Of a stretch of DNA of 18,403 bases, positions 5,632 through 13,253 are shown piece by piece. Numbering within the stretch: the first letter of the stretch is position 1; every line of letters starts with the position of its first letter. This DNA comes from UBA7239 sp035430165 (lineage in GTDB: Bacteria > Pseudomonadota > Gammaproteobacteria > Pseudomonadales > UBA7239): contig DAOMGE010000051.1 of NCBI GenBank assembly GCA_035430165.1, forward strand, positions 1-18,403. Reading direction: 5' to 3'. The position numbers were made by a program, and so were the translations under genes. The notes beneath the pieces are model-generated. The model worked only from the letters and a program-made list of their open reading frames with translations. It did no database searches and was not told the origin of the DNA.

Positions 5632-6120
5632 TTACCGGCGATTACGAGCTAACCATTTATCCAGCGCATTGGCAAATGCCTGTTTTTCTTTTGGCCCCAG
5701 TGGTGGCGGGCCGCCGCGCACTTCGCCGATGCTGCGCATTTCTTCCATGAAATTGCGCACGGATAAACGACCGCGCACATTTTCGCTGGTCAACGGGTCG
5801 CCGCGTGGCGTGATCACCTCTGCGCCTTTTTCCACACAGCTGGCTGCAAGTGGAATGTCTTGCGTGATAACCAGGTCACCACGCGCAATCTGACCGACGA
5901 TATGGTCATCTGCCACATCGAAACCACCCGCCACCTGCACCTGCCTGATGTTGGGCAAGCGCTGGATATTCAGGGCGTGATTGGCGACAAATACCAGTTC
6001 GATGGCGGTGCGTTGTGCAGCGCGCAGCAGCATCTCGCGCATGGGCAGCGGCAGGGCGTCGGCATCAATCCAGATCGTGGCGCGACGCGGTTCAGTGTTT
6101 GATGATTCGTGCATCGTCAT
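5632..6120 (-). CDS. yaiI: YaiI/YqxD (UPF0178, DUF188) family protein
   Basis: This 162-residue protein carries the family segments IWIDADALPLPMREMLLRAA, VFVANH, GFDVADDHIVGQIARGDLVI, TQDIPLA and RNFMEEMRS...GGPPP, with the closing FANALDKWL. The family is widespread and has an Asp-rich N-terminal motif of nuclease-like appearance, but no established activity that I know of. The start at 6120 is preferred over the longer frame (6168) because AGGACGAG lies about eight bases upstream. An ATG at 6114 is also possible. A TATAAT box at 6167-6172 is placed for a leader of about 40 bases. The basic protein gene follows after 32 bases. Confidence 0.9.
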   Translation of the reverse strand: MTMHESSNTEPRRATIWIDADALPLPMREMLLRAAQRTAIELVFVANHALNIQRLPNIRQVQVAGGFDVADDHIVGQIARGDLVITQDIPLAASCVEKGAEVITPRGDPLTSENVRGRLSVRNFMEEMRSIGEVRGGPPPLGPKEKQAFANALDKWLARNRR

Positions 6121-6166
6121 CTTTCTCGTCCTGGTTGCTTGTCCGGTGAGTATGCAACAGCCATGC

Positions 6167-6172
6167 ATTATA
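6167..6172 (-). promoter_or_regulatory. Candidate -10 box for the yaiI operon
   Basis: On the minus strand this reads TATAAT, a perfect -10 hexamer, about 47 bases before the yaiI start codon. No clear -35 hexamer lies 16-18 bases upstream. It sits in the 123-base divergent gap between yaiI and the DUF952 gene. Confidence 0.45.
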
Positions 6173-6243
6173 CGTGTCGCCCGAATGTATACGGTGCCGA
6201 TGAATTTTCTGTACCATAGCGCGACGCGAGCAGGGGAACAGTC

Positions 6244-6648
6244 ATGGGCAAGATGTTATTCCATATCACATTCAACGATGAGTGGCAGAAAGCTGTCGCT
6301 GATGGCAAATACACGCCGGTTGAATATTTTTCGGATGGATTTGTGTTTGCCTGTTATCAGGAGCAATTGGCGGGTATCGCCAACTTCCTGTTTCGCGATT
6401 ACAAGAAAGTGCTGGTGCTGGAAATTGATCCTGCCTTACTCGATTGCGACGTGCGTGAAGTGATGTCGGTGGGTGGCGGCCAGCTGGTGCCGCAAATCCA
6501 TGGTGCGATACCGGTGGATGCCGTGGTACGCACGTTTTATTACGAGCGTGAAAATGGCAAGCCCTACGGCGATGGCACCTATTTTGGTGGCCAGGCACCG
6601 GTTACCCCGGAGAAAGACCTGCCCTGGTACAGGAAACTGTTTTCCTGA
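6244..6648 (+). CDS. DUF952 family protein
   Basis: This 134-residue protein opens with MLFHITFNDEWQKAVADGKY, followed by DGFVFACYQEQLAGIANFLF and VLVLEIDPALLD. After PQIHGAIPVDAVVRTFYYER it has a C-terminal extension ending DLPWYRKLFS. This order (HI..-EW, EGFIH-like, LEIDP, P-IYG-PLPLDAV) fits DUF952. The usual His/Cys of the EGFIHCS motif is replaced by FVFACYQ. Members are small cytoplasmic proteins of unknown role, some likened to ADP-ribosyltransferase-like folds. AGGGGA lies just before the ATG at 6244. It appears to be a single-gene unit, divergent from yaiI. Confidence 0.8.
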   Translation: MGKMLFHITFNDEWQKAVADGKYTPVEYFSDGFVFACYQEQLAGIANFLFRDYKKVLVLEIDPALLDCDVREVMSVGGGQLVPQIHGAIPVDAVVRTFYYERENGKPYGDGTYFGGQAPVTPEKDLPWYRKLFS

Positions 6649-6656
6649 AGCAATAA

Positions 6657-6686
6657 CTAGCTTCCGTGACAGCTGCCGGAACCTAG
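6657..6686. repeat. Imperfect inverted repeat between convergent genes
   Basis: CTAGCTTCCG (6657-6666) and CGGAACCTAG (6677-6686) pair at nine of ten positions across a 10-base loop. It lies between the DUF952 gene and the convergent small lipoprotein gene, overlapping the latter's stop. No T-run follows on either side, so a terminator role is only possible. Confidence 0.4.
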
Positions 6687-6847
6687 TAGCTCGTGCAGCT
6701 CATGGAGTTATTACCAATCGGCGAAGGTGTGCAGGGTTTGACCGGAGGTTTTTCTGTCTGGCCGCTTTCAGGCTTGCCGGCATTGTGACTTGCGCTGCAG
6801 GCGCCCAGCAATAAACCCATCAAAACAATACACACTGCTTTTTTCAT
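6683..6847 (-). CDS. Very small lipoprotein (54 residues)
   Basis: The frame reads MKKAVCIVLMGLLLGAC then SASHNAGKPESGQTEKPP and a tail with two more cysteines (Cys39, Cys51) ending SCTSY. It is a signal peptide with a lipobox at LGAC, predicting lipidation at Cys17 and a mature peptide of about 38 residues. GAGGA lies eight bases before the ATG, which strongly supports translation. I recognise no family. Small lysis- or entericidin-like lipoproteins look broadly similar, but the Pro- and Cys-containing tail does not match one I know. Its stop overlaps a hairpin shared with the convergent DUF952 gene. Confidence 0.72.
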   Translation of the reverse strand: MKKAVCIVLMGLLLGACSASHNAGKPESGQTEKPPVKPCTPSPIGNNSMSCTSY

Positions 6848-6916
6848 TCAATGCGTCCTCGCGATTCCTGAAGTGTTTCCAGAAAACTACTCGGACATCT
6901 GATGGTTTGCAAGGAA

Positions 6917-6943
6917 ATAAAAAAGCCTGCAATGACGCAGGCT
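6917..6943 (-). terminator. Rho-independent terminator after tRNA-Leu
   Basis: On the minus strand AGCCTGC-GTCATT-GCAGGCT forms a seven-base-pair stem followed directly by TTTTTTATT. It begins 34 bases after the 3' CCA of the tRNA and should end the tpiA-secG-tRNA transcript. Confidence 0.9.
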
Positions 6944-6977
6944 CAGGGATGTTGCTGAATCTTCTTGTTACTAAAAA

Positions 6978-7062
6978 TGGTGCCCAGAGCCGGACTCGAA
7001 CCGGCACGACTTGCGCCACTACCACCTCAAGGTAGCGTGTATACCAATTTCACCATCTGGGC
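6978..7062 (-). tRNA. leuU: tRNA-Leu(GAG)
   Basis: The 85-base gene folds as a type II tRNA. Acceptor arm GCCCAGA pairs with TCTGGGC, and the 3' ACCA is encoded. The anticodon stem CTACC/GGTAG holds loop TTGAGGT with anticodon GAG (plus-strand 7026-7028, CTC). A long variable arm and a T-arm GCCGG-TTCGAGT-CCGGC follow. It reads CUU/CUC leucine codons. It lies 17 bases after secG, as in many gammaproteobacteria where leuU follows secG, and probably shares its transcript. Confidence 0.97.
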
Positions 7063-7079
7063 TGATTTCTATAGATACC

Positions 7080-7505
7080 TTACTGCTTCGCTGGCGCGGG
7101 TGCTGCCGGTACATCGTTCGCGGGTGCAGTCTTGCTTTCTACAGCCGGGACATCGCCGCCAGCTTGTGCAGCTTCAGTTTTCTTGGCTGCATTTTTTTGT
7201 TGCTCGATCACTGTGGCGTTGTGCTCCTCGATCACTGCCGCCGCCGGGATGCCGGCACTGGCGTTGAGCACGGATTTCTGTTTTGCCAGGATCGATAGCG
7301 TGAAACTGGTGACAAAAAACAGGGCTACCAGCAAGGCGGTTGCGTGGCTCAGGAGATTGCCGCTGCCTGCGCTGCCGAACAGGGTTTGTGAACCGCCGCT
7401 GCCAAAGGAAGCGCCCATCTCGGCACCCTTGCCCTGTTGCAACAGGATCAGGCCGATGATGGCCATGGCCACCAGGATGTGCAGTGCTGTGATCAAGACT
7501 TCCAT
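7080..7505 (-). CDS. secG: SecG, preprotein translocase subunit
   Basis: This 141-residue protein has the SecG layout: a first membrane helix (about 3-22, LITALHILVAMAIIGLILLQ), then the conserved QGKGAEMGASFGSGGSQTLF loop with SAGSGN, then a second helix (about 54-73). SecG joins SecYE in the inner membrane and eases SecA-driven protein export. The Ala/Pro/Lys-rich C-terminal tail makes it longer than the roughly 110 residues of E. coli SecG. It starts two bases after tpiA and precedes tRNA-Leu by 17 bases, so all three are probably one transcript. Confidence 0.96.
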   Translation of the reverse strand: MEVLITALHILVAMAIIGLILLQQGKGAEMGASFGSGGSQTLFGSAGSGNLLSHATALLVALFFVTSFTLSILAKQKSVLNASAGIPAAAVIEEHNATVIEQQKNAAKKTEAAQAGGDVPAVESKTAPANDVPAAPAPAKQ

Positions 7506-7507
7506 GA

Positions 7508-8257
7508 TTATTCCGCCGCGTTGACTATGGCGCAGAATTGCCGGGGATCCAGCGCTGCGCCGCCAACCAGTCCGCCATCGACGTCTGGCTGGGCAAAAAT
7601 GAGGCGCGCATTATCCGCTTTCACACTGCCGCCGTAAAGCACGATTAACGCCTGCGCTTGCGCAGGTTGTCGGGCCGCCCACAGCTGGCGGATATGGGCG
7701 TGTACAGCCTGCGCCTGCTCCGGGCTGGCGGTCTTGCCGGTGCCGATAGCCCACACCGGTTCATAGGCCACGACCAGCTGTGACAGTTGCTCGCTGTTGA
7801 GGGCATCCAGCACGGCGTTGAGCTGGGTGGCGACCACGTGTTCGGTCTGGCCTGCTTCGCGTTCGGCCAGCGTTTCGCCGACGCAGAGGATCGGTGTCAG
7901 GCCAGCGGCCAGTGCCTGTTGCAGTTTTTCCACGACGACAGCATCGGAGTCGCCAAACAGGGCCCGACGCTCGGAATGGCCGACGATCACAAAACAGCAA
8001 CCGAGGTCGGCCAGCATGCCGGCACTGATTTCGCCGGTGTAGGCGCCCTGAGGGTACTGGCTGACATTCTGGCCTCCCCAGCGGATGCCACTGACAGTCA
8101 GCAGGTCTCGGCACAGCGGCAGGTGCACAAACGGCGCGCAGACGGCGACATCGACGGGCGTGTCGGCGAGCTCGGTACGCAGGCTGTCCAGCAATGCCGT
8201 GGCGGATGCCAGCGTGCCGTGCATTTTCCAGTTGCCTACCACCAGTTTCTTGCGCAT
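7508..8257 (-). CDS. tpiA: Triose-phosphate isomerase
   Basis: This 249-residue TIM-barrel enzyme interconverts dihydroxyacetone phosphate and glyceraldehyde 3-phosphate in glycolysis. Substrate-binding Lys11 is in VVGNWKMHG, catalytic His94 in VIVGHSERR, and catalytic Glu166 in VVAYEPVWAIGTGKTA with the flexible loop 6. The phosphate-binding YGGSVKADN and GGLVGGAALDP complete the signature. The ATG at 8257 is chosen because MRKKLVVGNW is the normal N-terminus; the frame open to 8293 lies upstream of a GGGA ribosome binding site. It heads the tpiA-secG-tRNA unit, with a good -10 box about 35 bases upstream. Confidence 0.97.
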   Translation of the reverse strand: MRKKLVVGNWKMHGTLASATALLDSLRTELADTPVDVAVCAPFVHLPLCRDLLTVSGIRWGGQNVSQYPQGAYTGEISAGMLADLGCCFVIVGHSERRALFGDSDAVVVEKLQQALAAGLTPILCVGETLAEREAGQTEHVVATQLNAVLDALNSEQLSQLVVAYEPVWAIGTGKTASPEQAQAVHAHIRQLWAARQPAQAQALIVLYGGSVKADNARLIFAQPDVDGGLVGGAALDPRQFCAIVNAAE

Positions 8258-8291
8258 GGGTGTATCCCGTTGATGCCATGATGAGGCGCGC

Positions 8292-8297
8292 ATTGTA
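8292..8297 (-). promoter_or_regulatory. Candidate -10 box for tpiA-secG-tRNA
   Basis: On the minus strand the sequence reads GGTACAATGCGCGCC, with TACAAT matching the -10 consensus at five of six positions. The -35 region 17 bases upstream (TTAAAT) is weak. The GC-rich bases after the box are like those of stringently controlled promoters. A near copy, GGTAGAATGCGCGCA, lies before yhbY. Confidence 0.45.
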
Positions 8298-8407
8298 CCT
8301 CGCCAGTTGCCGGCATTTAATGGCTGTTTGCAATTGATGGGCGCAGGCTTACCATGGCATGCGGTTATCGAGCAGATTATTCATTTCACTATTTCAGGAG
8401 ATACCTT

Positions 8408-8887
8408 GTGACTATTGCTGTTGGCTCATCCATTCCTGCGGTCAAACTCAAGACACCCGGCCCCAAAGGCTCGGCCGATATCACGACCAGCGAAATTTTC
8501 AGTGGCAAGAAAGTTGTGCTGTTTGCTGTGCCAGGTGCGTTCACGCCAACCTGTTCCGAAGCTCATCTGCCCGGTTTTGTGGTGCATGCGCCGTCGATCA
8601 AGGCCAAGGGTGTCGACACGATTGTGTGCATGGCACCGAACGACGCCTTTGTTCTGGGCGCATGGAGCAAGAGCCAGAATGCCGAAGAGATCCTGATGCT
8701 GGCCGATGGCAGTAATGAATTTGCGGCGGCGCTGGGACTGGAGTGGGATGCCCGTCCGTTTGGTCTTGGCATGCGTTGCAAGCGTTTCGCCATGATTGTC
8801 GAGGACGGCGTGGTAAAACACCTGGCGGTTGATGACAAGGGACTGGAAAAATCGTCGGCGGAAGCGATCCTGGCTGTGCTGGGCTGA
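8408..8887 (+). CDS. Peroxiredoxin, Prx5/AhpC-TSA family
   Basis: This 159-residue thiol peroxidase has its peroxidatic cysteine (C49) in FAVPGAFTPTCSEAHLPGF, the Prx5 hallmark. VDTIVCMAPNDAFVLGAW and FGLGMRCKRFAMIVEDGVV follow. Family members reduce hydrogen peroxide and alkyl hydroperoxides in the cytoplasm using thioredoxin or glutathione/glutaredoxin. C74 and C124 are further candidates for a resolving role; many relatives have Ser where C124 is. The GTG at 8408 is chosen because AGGAG lies seven bases upstream and VTIAVGSSIP aligns with family N-termini. The open extension to 8354 does not. It is a plus-strand insert between tpiA and glmM. Confidence 0.95.
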   Translation: MTIAVGSSIPAVKLKTPGPKGSADITTSEIFSGKKVVLFAVPGAFTPTCSEAHLPGFVVHAPSIKAKGVDTIVCMAPNDAFVLGAWSKSQNAEEILMLADGSNEFAAALGLEWDARPFGLGMRCKRFAMIVEDGVVKHLAVDDKGLEKSSAEAILAVLG

Positions 8888-8902
8888 GTTCCAGGTTTTT
8901 TT
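8879..8902 (+). terminator. Weak rho-independent terminator of the peroxiredoxin gene
   Basis: CTGG (8879-8882) pairs with CCAG (8891-8894), or CCTGG further upstream pairs with CCAGG, and seven T follow at 8896-8902. The stem is short, but the T-run sits in the right place, nine bases after the stop. Confidence 0.4.
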
Positions 8903-8905
8903 ACA

Positions 8906-8949
8906 GGCTGCAGGAATCGATCGGAAAAAATCAGCCGATTTCTGCAGCC
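8906..8949. repeat. Long inverted repeat across the glmM stop codon
   Basis: GGCTGCAG (8906-8913) pairs perfectly with CTGCAGCC (8942-8949). Inside, GAATCG pairs with CGATTTC with one bulge, and ATCGG pairs with CCGAT. The combined arms span about 18 bases on each side of an A-rich loop containing the glmM TGA. No T-run follows on the minus strand. It may slow transcription or protect the glmM 3' end. Confidence 0.5.
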
Positions 8950-10274
8950 ACCACTTCTGCCAGTTGTGTGGCGAGTGGCTTGACGACATGGATATCGGAA
9001 CCTTCCACCATCACGCGCACTAACGGTTCAGTGCCGGACGGACGTAACAGAATCCTGCCCTGTTTGCCGAGCTTGGCTTCAGCTGTTTTTACCGCGCTCG
9101 AAATTTGCGGATAGGCGGTGATATCAAATTTCTGTGCCGCGCGCACATTGATCATCACTTGCGGAAATTTTTTCATGCCATTTTTCAAATCTGCCAGTGT
9201 CTTGCCGCTGTTGCGGACAGACAGCAATACCTGCAGCGCAGACACAATGCCATCACCGGTCGTGGTCACGTGATTGCAGACAATATGACCGGAATTTTCA
9301 CCGCCGAGATTCCAGCCGGTCTGTTGCATGGCTTCGATGACATAGCGGTCGCCAACCTTGGCGCGCATGAACGGAATGCCAAGTCGCGCCAGCGCCAGTT
9401 CAAAACCGAGATTACTCATCAGCGTGCCGACCACACCGTTGCATTCGCCGCGTGCGTGCTGGTCAACGGCGATGATGTACAACAATTCGTCGCCATCCAC
9501 TACTTCACCTGCATGATCAACAAACATGACGCGATCGCCGTCACCATCAAATGCAATACCGAGATCAGCCTTGTTGGCAATCACTTCGCGCTGTAATTCA
9601 CCGGGATGGGTGGAGCCGCAATTCTGGTTGATGTTGAGGCCGTCGGGTCTGGCTGCAATTTCAATCACTTCAGCGCCGAGTTCGCGCAAGACATTCGGCG
9701 CGATGTGGTAAGTAGCGCCGTTCGCACAATCGACAACGATGCGCATGCCGCGCAAATTGAACGAGAATGGCACCGTACTCTTGCAGAATTCGATGTAGCG
9801 GCCCGCAGCGTCGGCAATCCGTTTTGCCTTGCCGAGCAGGGTTGGATCTTCGATGTGCATCGGTTCGTTCAGCTGCGCTTCAATCCGGTGTTCGATGTCA
9901 TCCGGCAATTTACGGCCTTCACTGCAGAAAAACTTGATGCCGTTGTCTTCGTGCGGATTGTGCGAGGCACTGATGACAATGCCGGCCTGGGCATTGAACG
10001 TGCGGGTGAGATAGGCGATGGCCGGTGTCGGCATCGGGCCAAGCAGTCCGACGTTCACGCCGGCAGCAATCAGGCCGGCTTCAATGGCTGATTCGAACAT
10101 GTAGCCGGAAATACGGGTGTCCTTGCCGATCATGATCAGTTTGTTGGCATTGCCACATTCGCGTGACAACACCTTGCCGGCGGCCCAGCCGAGCTTGAGC
10201 ATGAAATCCGGGGTGATCGGGTGTTCGCCAACACGTCCGCGTATGCCATCTGTGCCAAAGTATTGCTTGGTCAT
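8931..10274 (-). CDS. glmM: Phosphoglucosamine mutase
   Basis: This 447-residue enzyme turns glucosamine 6-phosphate into glucosamine 1-phosphate for peptidoglycan and lipopolysaccharide precursors. It opens with KQYFGTDGIRGRVGEHPITP. The phosphoserine loop is GIVISASHNPHEDNGIKFF (catalytic serine about 104 in ASHNP). The Mg-binding DGDGDR lies in IAFDGDGDRVMFVD, and the sugar-binding GGENSGHIV and C-terminal RPSGTEPLVRVM follow. All four domains are present. The ATG at 10274 matches the usual N-terminus and has AGGT upstream; the frame open to 10310 would run into folP. It follows folP by 32 bases, the common folP-glmM order. Confidence 0.98.
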   Translation of the reverse strand: MTKQYFGTDGIRGRVGEHPITPDFMLKLGWAAGKVLSRECGNANKLIMIGKDTRISGYMFESAIEAGLIAAGVNVGLLGPMPTPAIAYLTRTFNAQAGIVISASHNPHEDNGIKFFCSEGRKLPDDIEHRIEAQLNEPMHIEDPTLLGKAKRIADAAGRYIEFCKSTVPFSFNLRGMRIVVDCANGATYHIAPNVLRELGAEVIEIAARPDGLNINQNCGSTHPGELQREVIANKADLGIAFDGDGDRVMFVDHAGEVVDGDELLYIIAVDQHARGECNGVVGTLMSNLGFELALARLGIPFMRAKVGDRYVIEAMQQTGWNLGGENSGHIVCNHVTTTGDGIVSALQVLLSVRNSGKTLADLKNGMKKFPQVMINVRAAQKFDITAYPQISSAVKTAEAKLGKQGRILLRPSGTEPLVRVMVEGSDIHVVKPLATQLAEVVAAEIG

Positions 10275-10306
10275 AACTGTACCTGTTCCAGCGTGTTGAC
10301 TGTCTT

Positions 10307-11152
10307 TCATGGGCTGTCGCGCAGGGCGAGCCAGATTTTCAGCATGTCTGTTGTAGCCGCCACATCGTGGACGCGCAGCAGGCGCGCGCCGCGATCGAGA
10401 GCCAGTTGCGCCAGTGCCAGTGACGCTGGCAGGCGTTCGGCAATCGGTCTGCCTGTGATTTTACCTGCAATCGACTTGCGCGACAGGCCGACCAGTACCG
10501 GAAAAGGCTCGGCGGTCAGTTCATCGAGATGTTTCAGCAGGCAGAGATTGTGCTCAAGTGCCTTGCCAAAACCGAAGCCCGGATCCAGCAGGATGTTGTC
10601 GGCAGCGATACCGGCTTGCGTACAGGCGCTGACGCGCGCCAGTAGCCAGTTGCGTACATCGGCCACCACATCGCGGTACTGTGGATCCTGTTGCATGTCA
10701 CCCGGCTCACCCTGCATGTGCATCAGGCAAACAGGCAAGCCGGTGGCTGCAGCGGCAGCGAGTGCACCTTCGCGCTGCAGGGCGCGCACATCGTTGATCA
10801 GGCTGGCGCCATGTTTTGCAGCTTCTGTCATCAGCAGCGGGTTGCTGGTGTCGACAGAAATCACCACGTCGATGCGGCGGGCAATGGCATCGACAACGGG
10901 GAGCACCCGCGCGATTTCTTCATCGCTGCAGACCGGTGTCGCGCCGGGGCGTGTGGATTCGCCGCCGATGTCGAGTATCGCGGCACCGTCATGCACCATC
11001 TGTTCCGCTGCGCGCAAACACTGATCGATATGTGCGTTGCCGCTACCGAACAGTTTGCCGCCATCGGAAAAAGAATCCGGCGTGATGTTGAGAATTCCCA
11101 TCACGACCGGGTTGGAAATATCGAGGATTTTTTTTCCGCAGTGAAGCTGCAT
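10307..11152 (-). CDS. folP: Dihydropteroate synthase
   Basis: This 281-residue enzyme joins p-aminobenzoate to dihydropterin pyrophosphate in folate synthesis and is the target of sulfonamides. The first signature VMGILNITPDSFSDGG is at about 18-32. The second, AAILDIGGESTRPGA, contains the Thr-Arg-Pro loop. LINDVRAL, LMHMQGEP, DPGFGFGK, VGLSRKS and the final LRVHDVA complete the TIM-barrel motifs. Length is typical. It lies between ftsH (46 bases upstream) and glmM (32 bases downstream), the standard gammaproteobacterial order, and is probably co-transcribed with both. Confidence 0.97.
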   Translation of the reverse strand: MQLHCGKKILDISNPVVMGILNITPDSFSDGGKLFGSGNAHIDQCLRAAEQMVHDGAAILDIGGESTRPGATPVCSDEEIARVLPVVDAIARRIDVVISVDTSNPLLMTEAAKHGASLINDVRALQREGALAAAAATGLPVCLMHMQGEPGDMQQDPQYRDVVADVRNWLLARVSACTQAGIAADNILLDPGFGFGKALEHNLCLLKHLDELTAEPFPVLVGLSRKSIAGKITGRPIAERLPASLALAQLALDRGARLLRVHDVAATTDMLKIWLALRDSP

Positions 11153-11198
11153 GGAAAAGATCAGGAAATAAACGTCAGCAGATGCAGATGGGCGGCAA

Positions 11199-13133
11199 TC
11201 AATGCTCGCCCGCCGGCCCGCCTATCGGTGTGACATTATTGGGTGGCGTGTCCTTGGAGGCTGTGCCTGATGGTGTGCCATCCCCTTTGACGTTGTTGCC
11301 TGCGTCATTGATGTGCCAGTCGCGTGGCGGACGCAATTTCCTGCGAGCCATCAGATCATCAACCTGGTCAGAATCGATCGTTTCGTATTCCATCAATGCA
11401 TCTTTCATGGCGTGCAGGATGTCGATATTGTCTTCAAGGATTTTCTTCGCACGCGCATAGCAACTGTCAATAATACGTCGCACTTCTTCATCAATATGTT
11501 TTGATGTGTCGTCAGAATATTGTTTGGTCACCGCGGCACCCGGGAATTGGGTTTCATCTTCACCATAAAGCAACGGCCCCATTTTTTCTGACAATCCCCA
11601 GCGTGTGACCATCTTGCGCGCCATGGCAGATGCGCGTTCGATATCGTTGGATGCCCCGGTGGTGACGCCTTCGAAGCCGAGCGTGATTTCTTCGGCAATA
11701 CGTCCGCCGAACAGGCTGCAAATCTGGCTTTCAATCGCCGTCTTGCTCAGGCTGTATTTGTCATCTTCAGGCAAGAAGTACGTGACGCCGAGTGCCCGCC
11801 CGCGTGGAATGATGGAAACCTTGTGTACCGGATCGTGTTCCGGTACCAGACGACCGACAATGGCATGGCCTGCTTCGTGATAGGCCGTATTTATTTTTTC
11901 CTTTTCCGACATCACCATCGATTTGCGCTCGGCGCCCATCATGATCTTGTCGCGCGCTTTTTCAAATTCTTCCATCGTCACCAGTCGACGGTTATTGCGT
12001 GCGGCAAACAAGGCAGCTTCGTTTACGAGGTTGGCGAGATCAGCACCGGAAAACCCTGGCGTGCCGCGCGCGATGATGGAGGCATTCACTTCTTCATCAA
12101 GCGGCACTTTGCGCATGTGCACTTTCAGGATCTGTTCGCGTCCGCGAATATCCGGCAAACCCACATAAACCTGGCGATCAAAACGACCGGGACGCAGCAA
12201 GGCGCGATCGAGAACATCGGGGCGGTTGGTGGCTGCGATGACGATGACGCCTTCACTGCCTTCAAAGCCATCCATTTCGACGAGCAACTGGTTCAATGTC
12301 TGTTCGCGTTCGTCGTGACCACCACCGTGACCGCCGCCGCGATGGCGACCGACGGCATCAATCTCGTCGATAAAAATAATGCACGGTGCCTGCTTCTTGG
12401 CCTGGTCAAACATGTCACGCACACGTGATGCACCGACACCCACAAACATCTCGACAAAATCGGAACCGGAAATGGAAAAGAACGGCACCTTGGCTTCGCC
12501 AGCGATGGCTTTGGCGAGCAGCGTTTTACCGGTGCCCGGTGGGCCCGACATCAACACGCCGCGCGGGATTTTTCCGCCCAGTTTCTGGAAGCGCGAAGGA
12601 TCACGCAAATATTCCACCAGTTCACTCACGTCTTCTTTCGCTTCATCGACACCGGCGACATCGGCAAACGTGGTCTTGATCTGGTCTTCCGACAGCAGGC
12701 GCGCCTTGCTTTTGCCAAAGCTCATCGGGCCGCCCTTGCCACCCATGCCACCCTGCATCTGGCGCATGAAAAACATGAAGACGCCCATGATCAGCAATAC
12801 CGGCAACACGGCAAAAAACAGCTGCTGCAGGATGCCCGGCTGTTCGGGTTCACGCCCTTCCACTTTCACATTGTGATCGAGCAAATCGTCGATCAGGTGC
12901 TGGTCGAGCAGGGTCGGACGCACAGTTTCAAAAGTGCTGCCGTCGGTGTGTTTGCCCTGGATATTGAGGCCATCGATCACCACCGAATCCACGCGATCCT
13001 GCTGCACGTCGTGGATGAAGGCGGAGTAGTCCAGTTTGTTGGGCGGCTGGGACGGGTTGAGATTGTGAAATGCCGATAGCAGTACCACGACTACCAGACT
13101 CCACAGGAGGAGATTCTTGATCATTTCGTTCAA
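11199..13133 (-). CDS. ftsH: FtsH, membrane-bound ATP-dependent zinc metalloprotease
   Basis: FtsH degrades misfolded membrane proteins and regulators such as LpxC and sigma-32. Counting from the internal ATG (13124), membrane helices lie at about 4-20 and 102-120. Walker A GPPGTGKT is at 194-201, Walker B IIFIDEID near 249-256, the second region of homology at 299-316, and the zinc site HEAGH at 416-420. The tail is Pro/Gly/Thr-rich. The start is debatable. A TTG at 13133 has AGAGGT seven bases upstream and gives (M)NEMIKNLLLW, like the MND-x-x-KNLLLW starts of some relatives. The ATG at 13124 lacks a good ribosome binding site. It lies between rlmE and folP. Confidence 0.97.
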   Translation of the reverse strand: MNEMIKNLLLWSLVVVVLLSAFHNLNPSQPPNKLDYSAFIHDVQQDRVDSVVIDGLNIQGKHTDGSTFETVRPTLLDQHLIDDLLDHNVKVEGREPEQPGILQQLFFAVLPVLLIMGVFMFFMRQMQGGMGGKGGPMSFGKSKARLLSEDQIKTTFADVAGVDEAKEDVSELVEYLRDPSRFQKLGGKIPRGVLMSGPPGTGKTLLAKAIAGEAKVPFFSISGSDFVEMFVGVGASRVRDMFDQAKKQAPCIIFIDEIDAVGRHRGGGHGGGHDEREQTLNQLLVEMDGFEGSEGVIVIAATNRPDVLDRALLRPGRFDRQVYVGLPDIRGREQILKVHMRKVPLDEEVNASIIARGTPGFSGADLANLVNEAALFAARNNRRLVTMEEFEKARDKIMMGAERKSMVMSEKEKINTAYHEAGHAIVGRLVPEHDPVHKVSIIPRGRALGVTYFLPEDDKYSLSKTAIESQICSLFGGRIAEEITLGFEGVTTGASNDIERASAMARKMVTRWGLSEKMGPLLYGEDETQFPGAAVTKQYSDDTSKHIDEEVRRIIDSCYARAKKILEDNIDILHAMKDALMEYETIDSDQVDDLMARRKLRPPRDWHINDAGNNVKGDGTPSGTASKDTPPNNVTPIGGPAGEH

Positions 13134-13253
13134 AGCAGTGACCTCTGTATTAACTGCAAAAATACGCCAGCAACGCAAGCAACATACCGGTCAACATACT
13201 ACAGACTGGCGGTTGCTGCCATTTGCCGGGTGTACGTATTCGCCATTTATGCC

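Noticed and set aside
6978..7062. tRNA as an occupied phage or island attachment site
   Set aside because: No second copy of the tRNA 3' end and no integrase is visible within the window.
9105..10091. Plus-strand open frames across glmM
   Set aside because: They are antisense shadows of a well-matched glmM, with no family motifs and no ribosome binding sites.
11823..12876. Plus-strand open frames across ftsH
   Set aside because: They are antisense to the conserved AAA and protease domains and carry no recognisable domain.
13180..13199. Direct repeat CAACATAC, twice with 12-base period, before ftsH
   Set aside because: It is only two short copies, with no palindrome or promoter logic, and could arise by chance.
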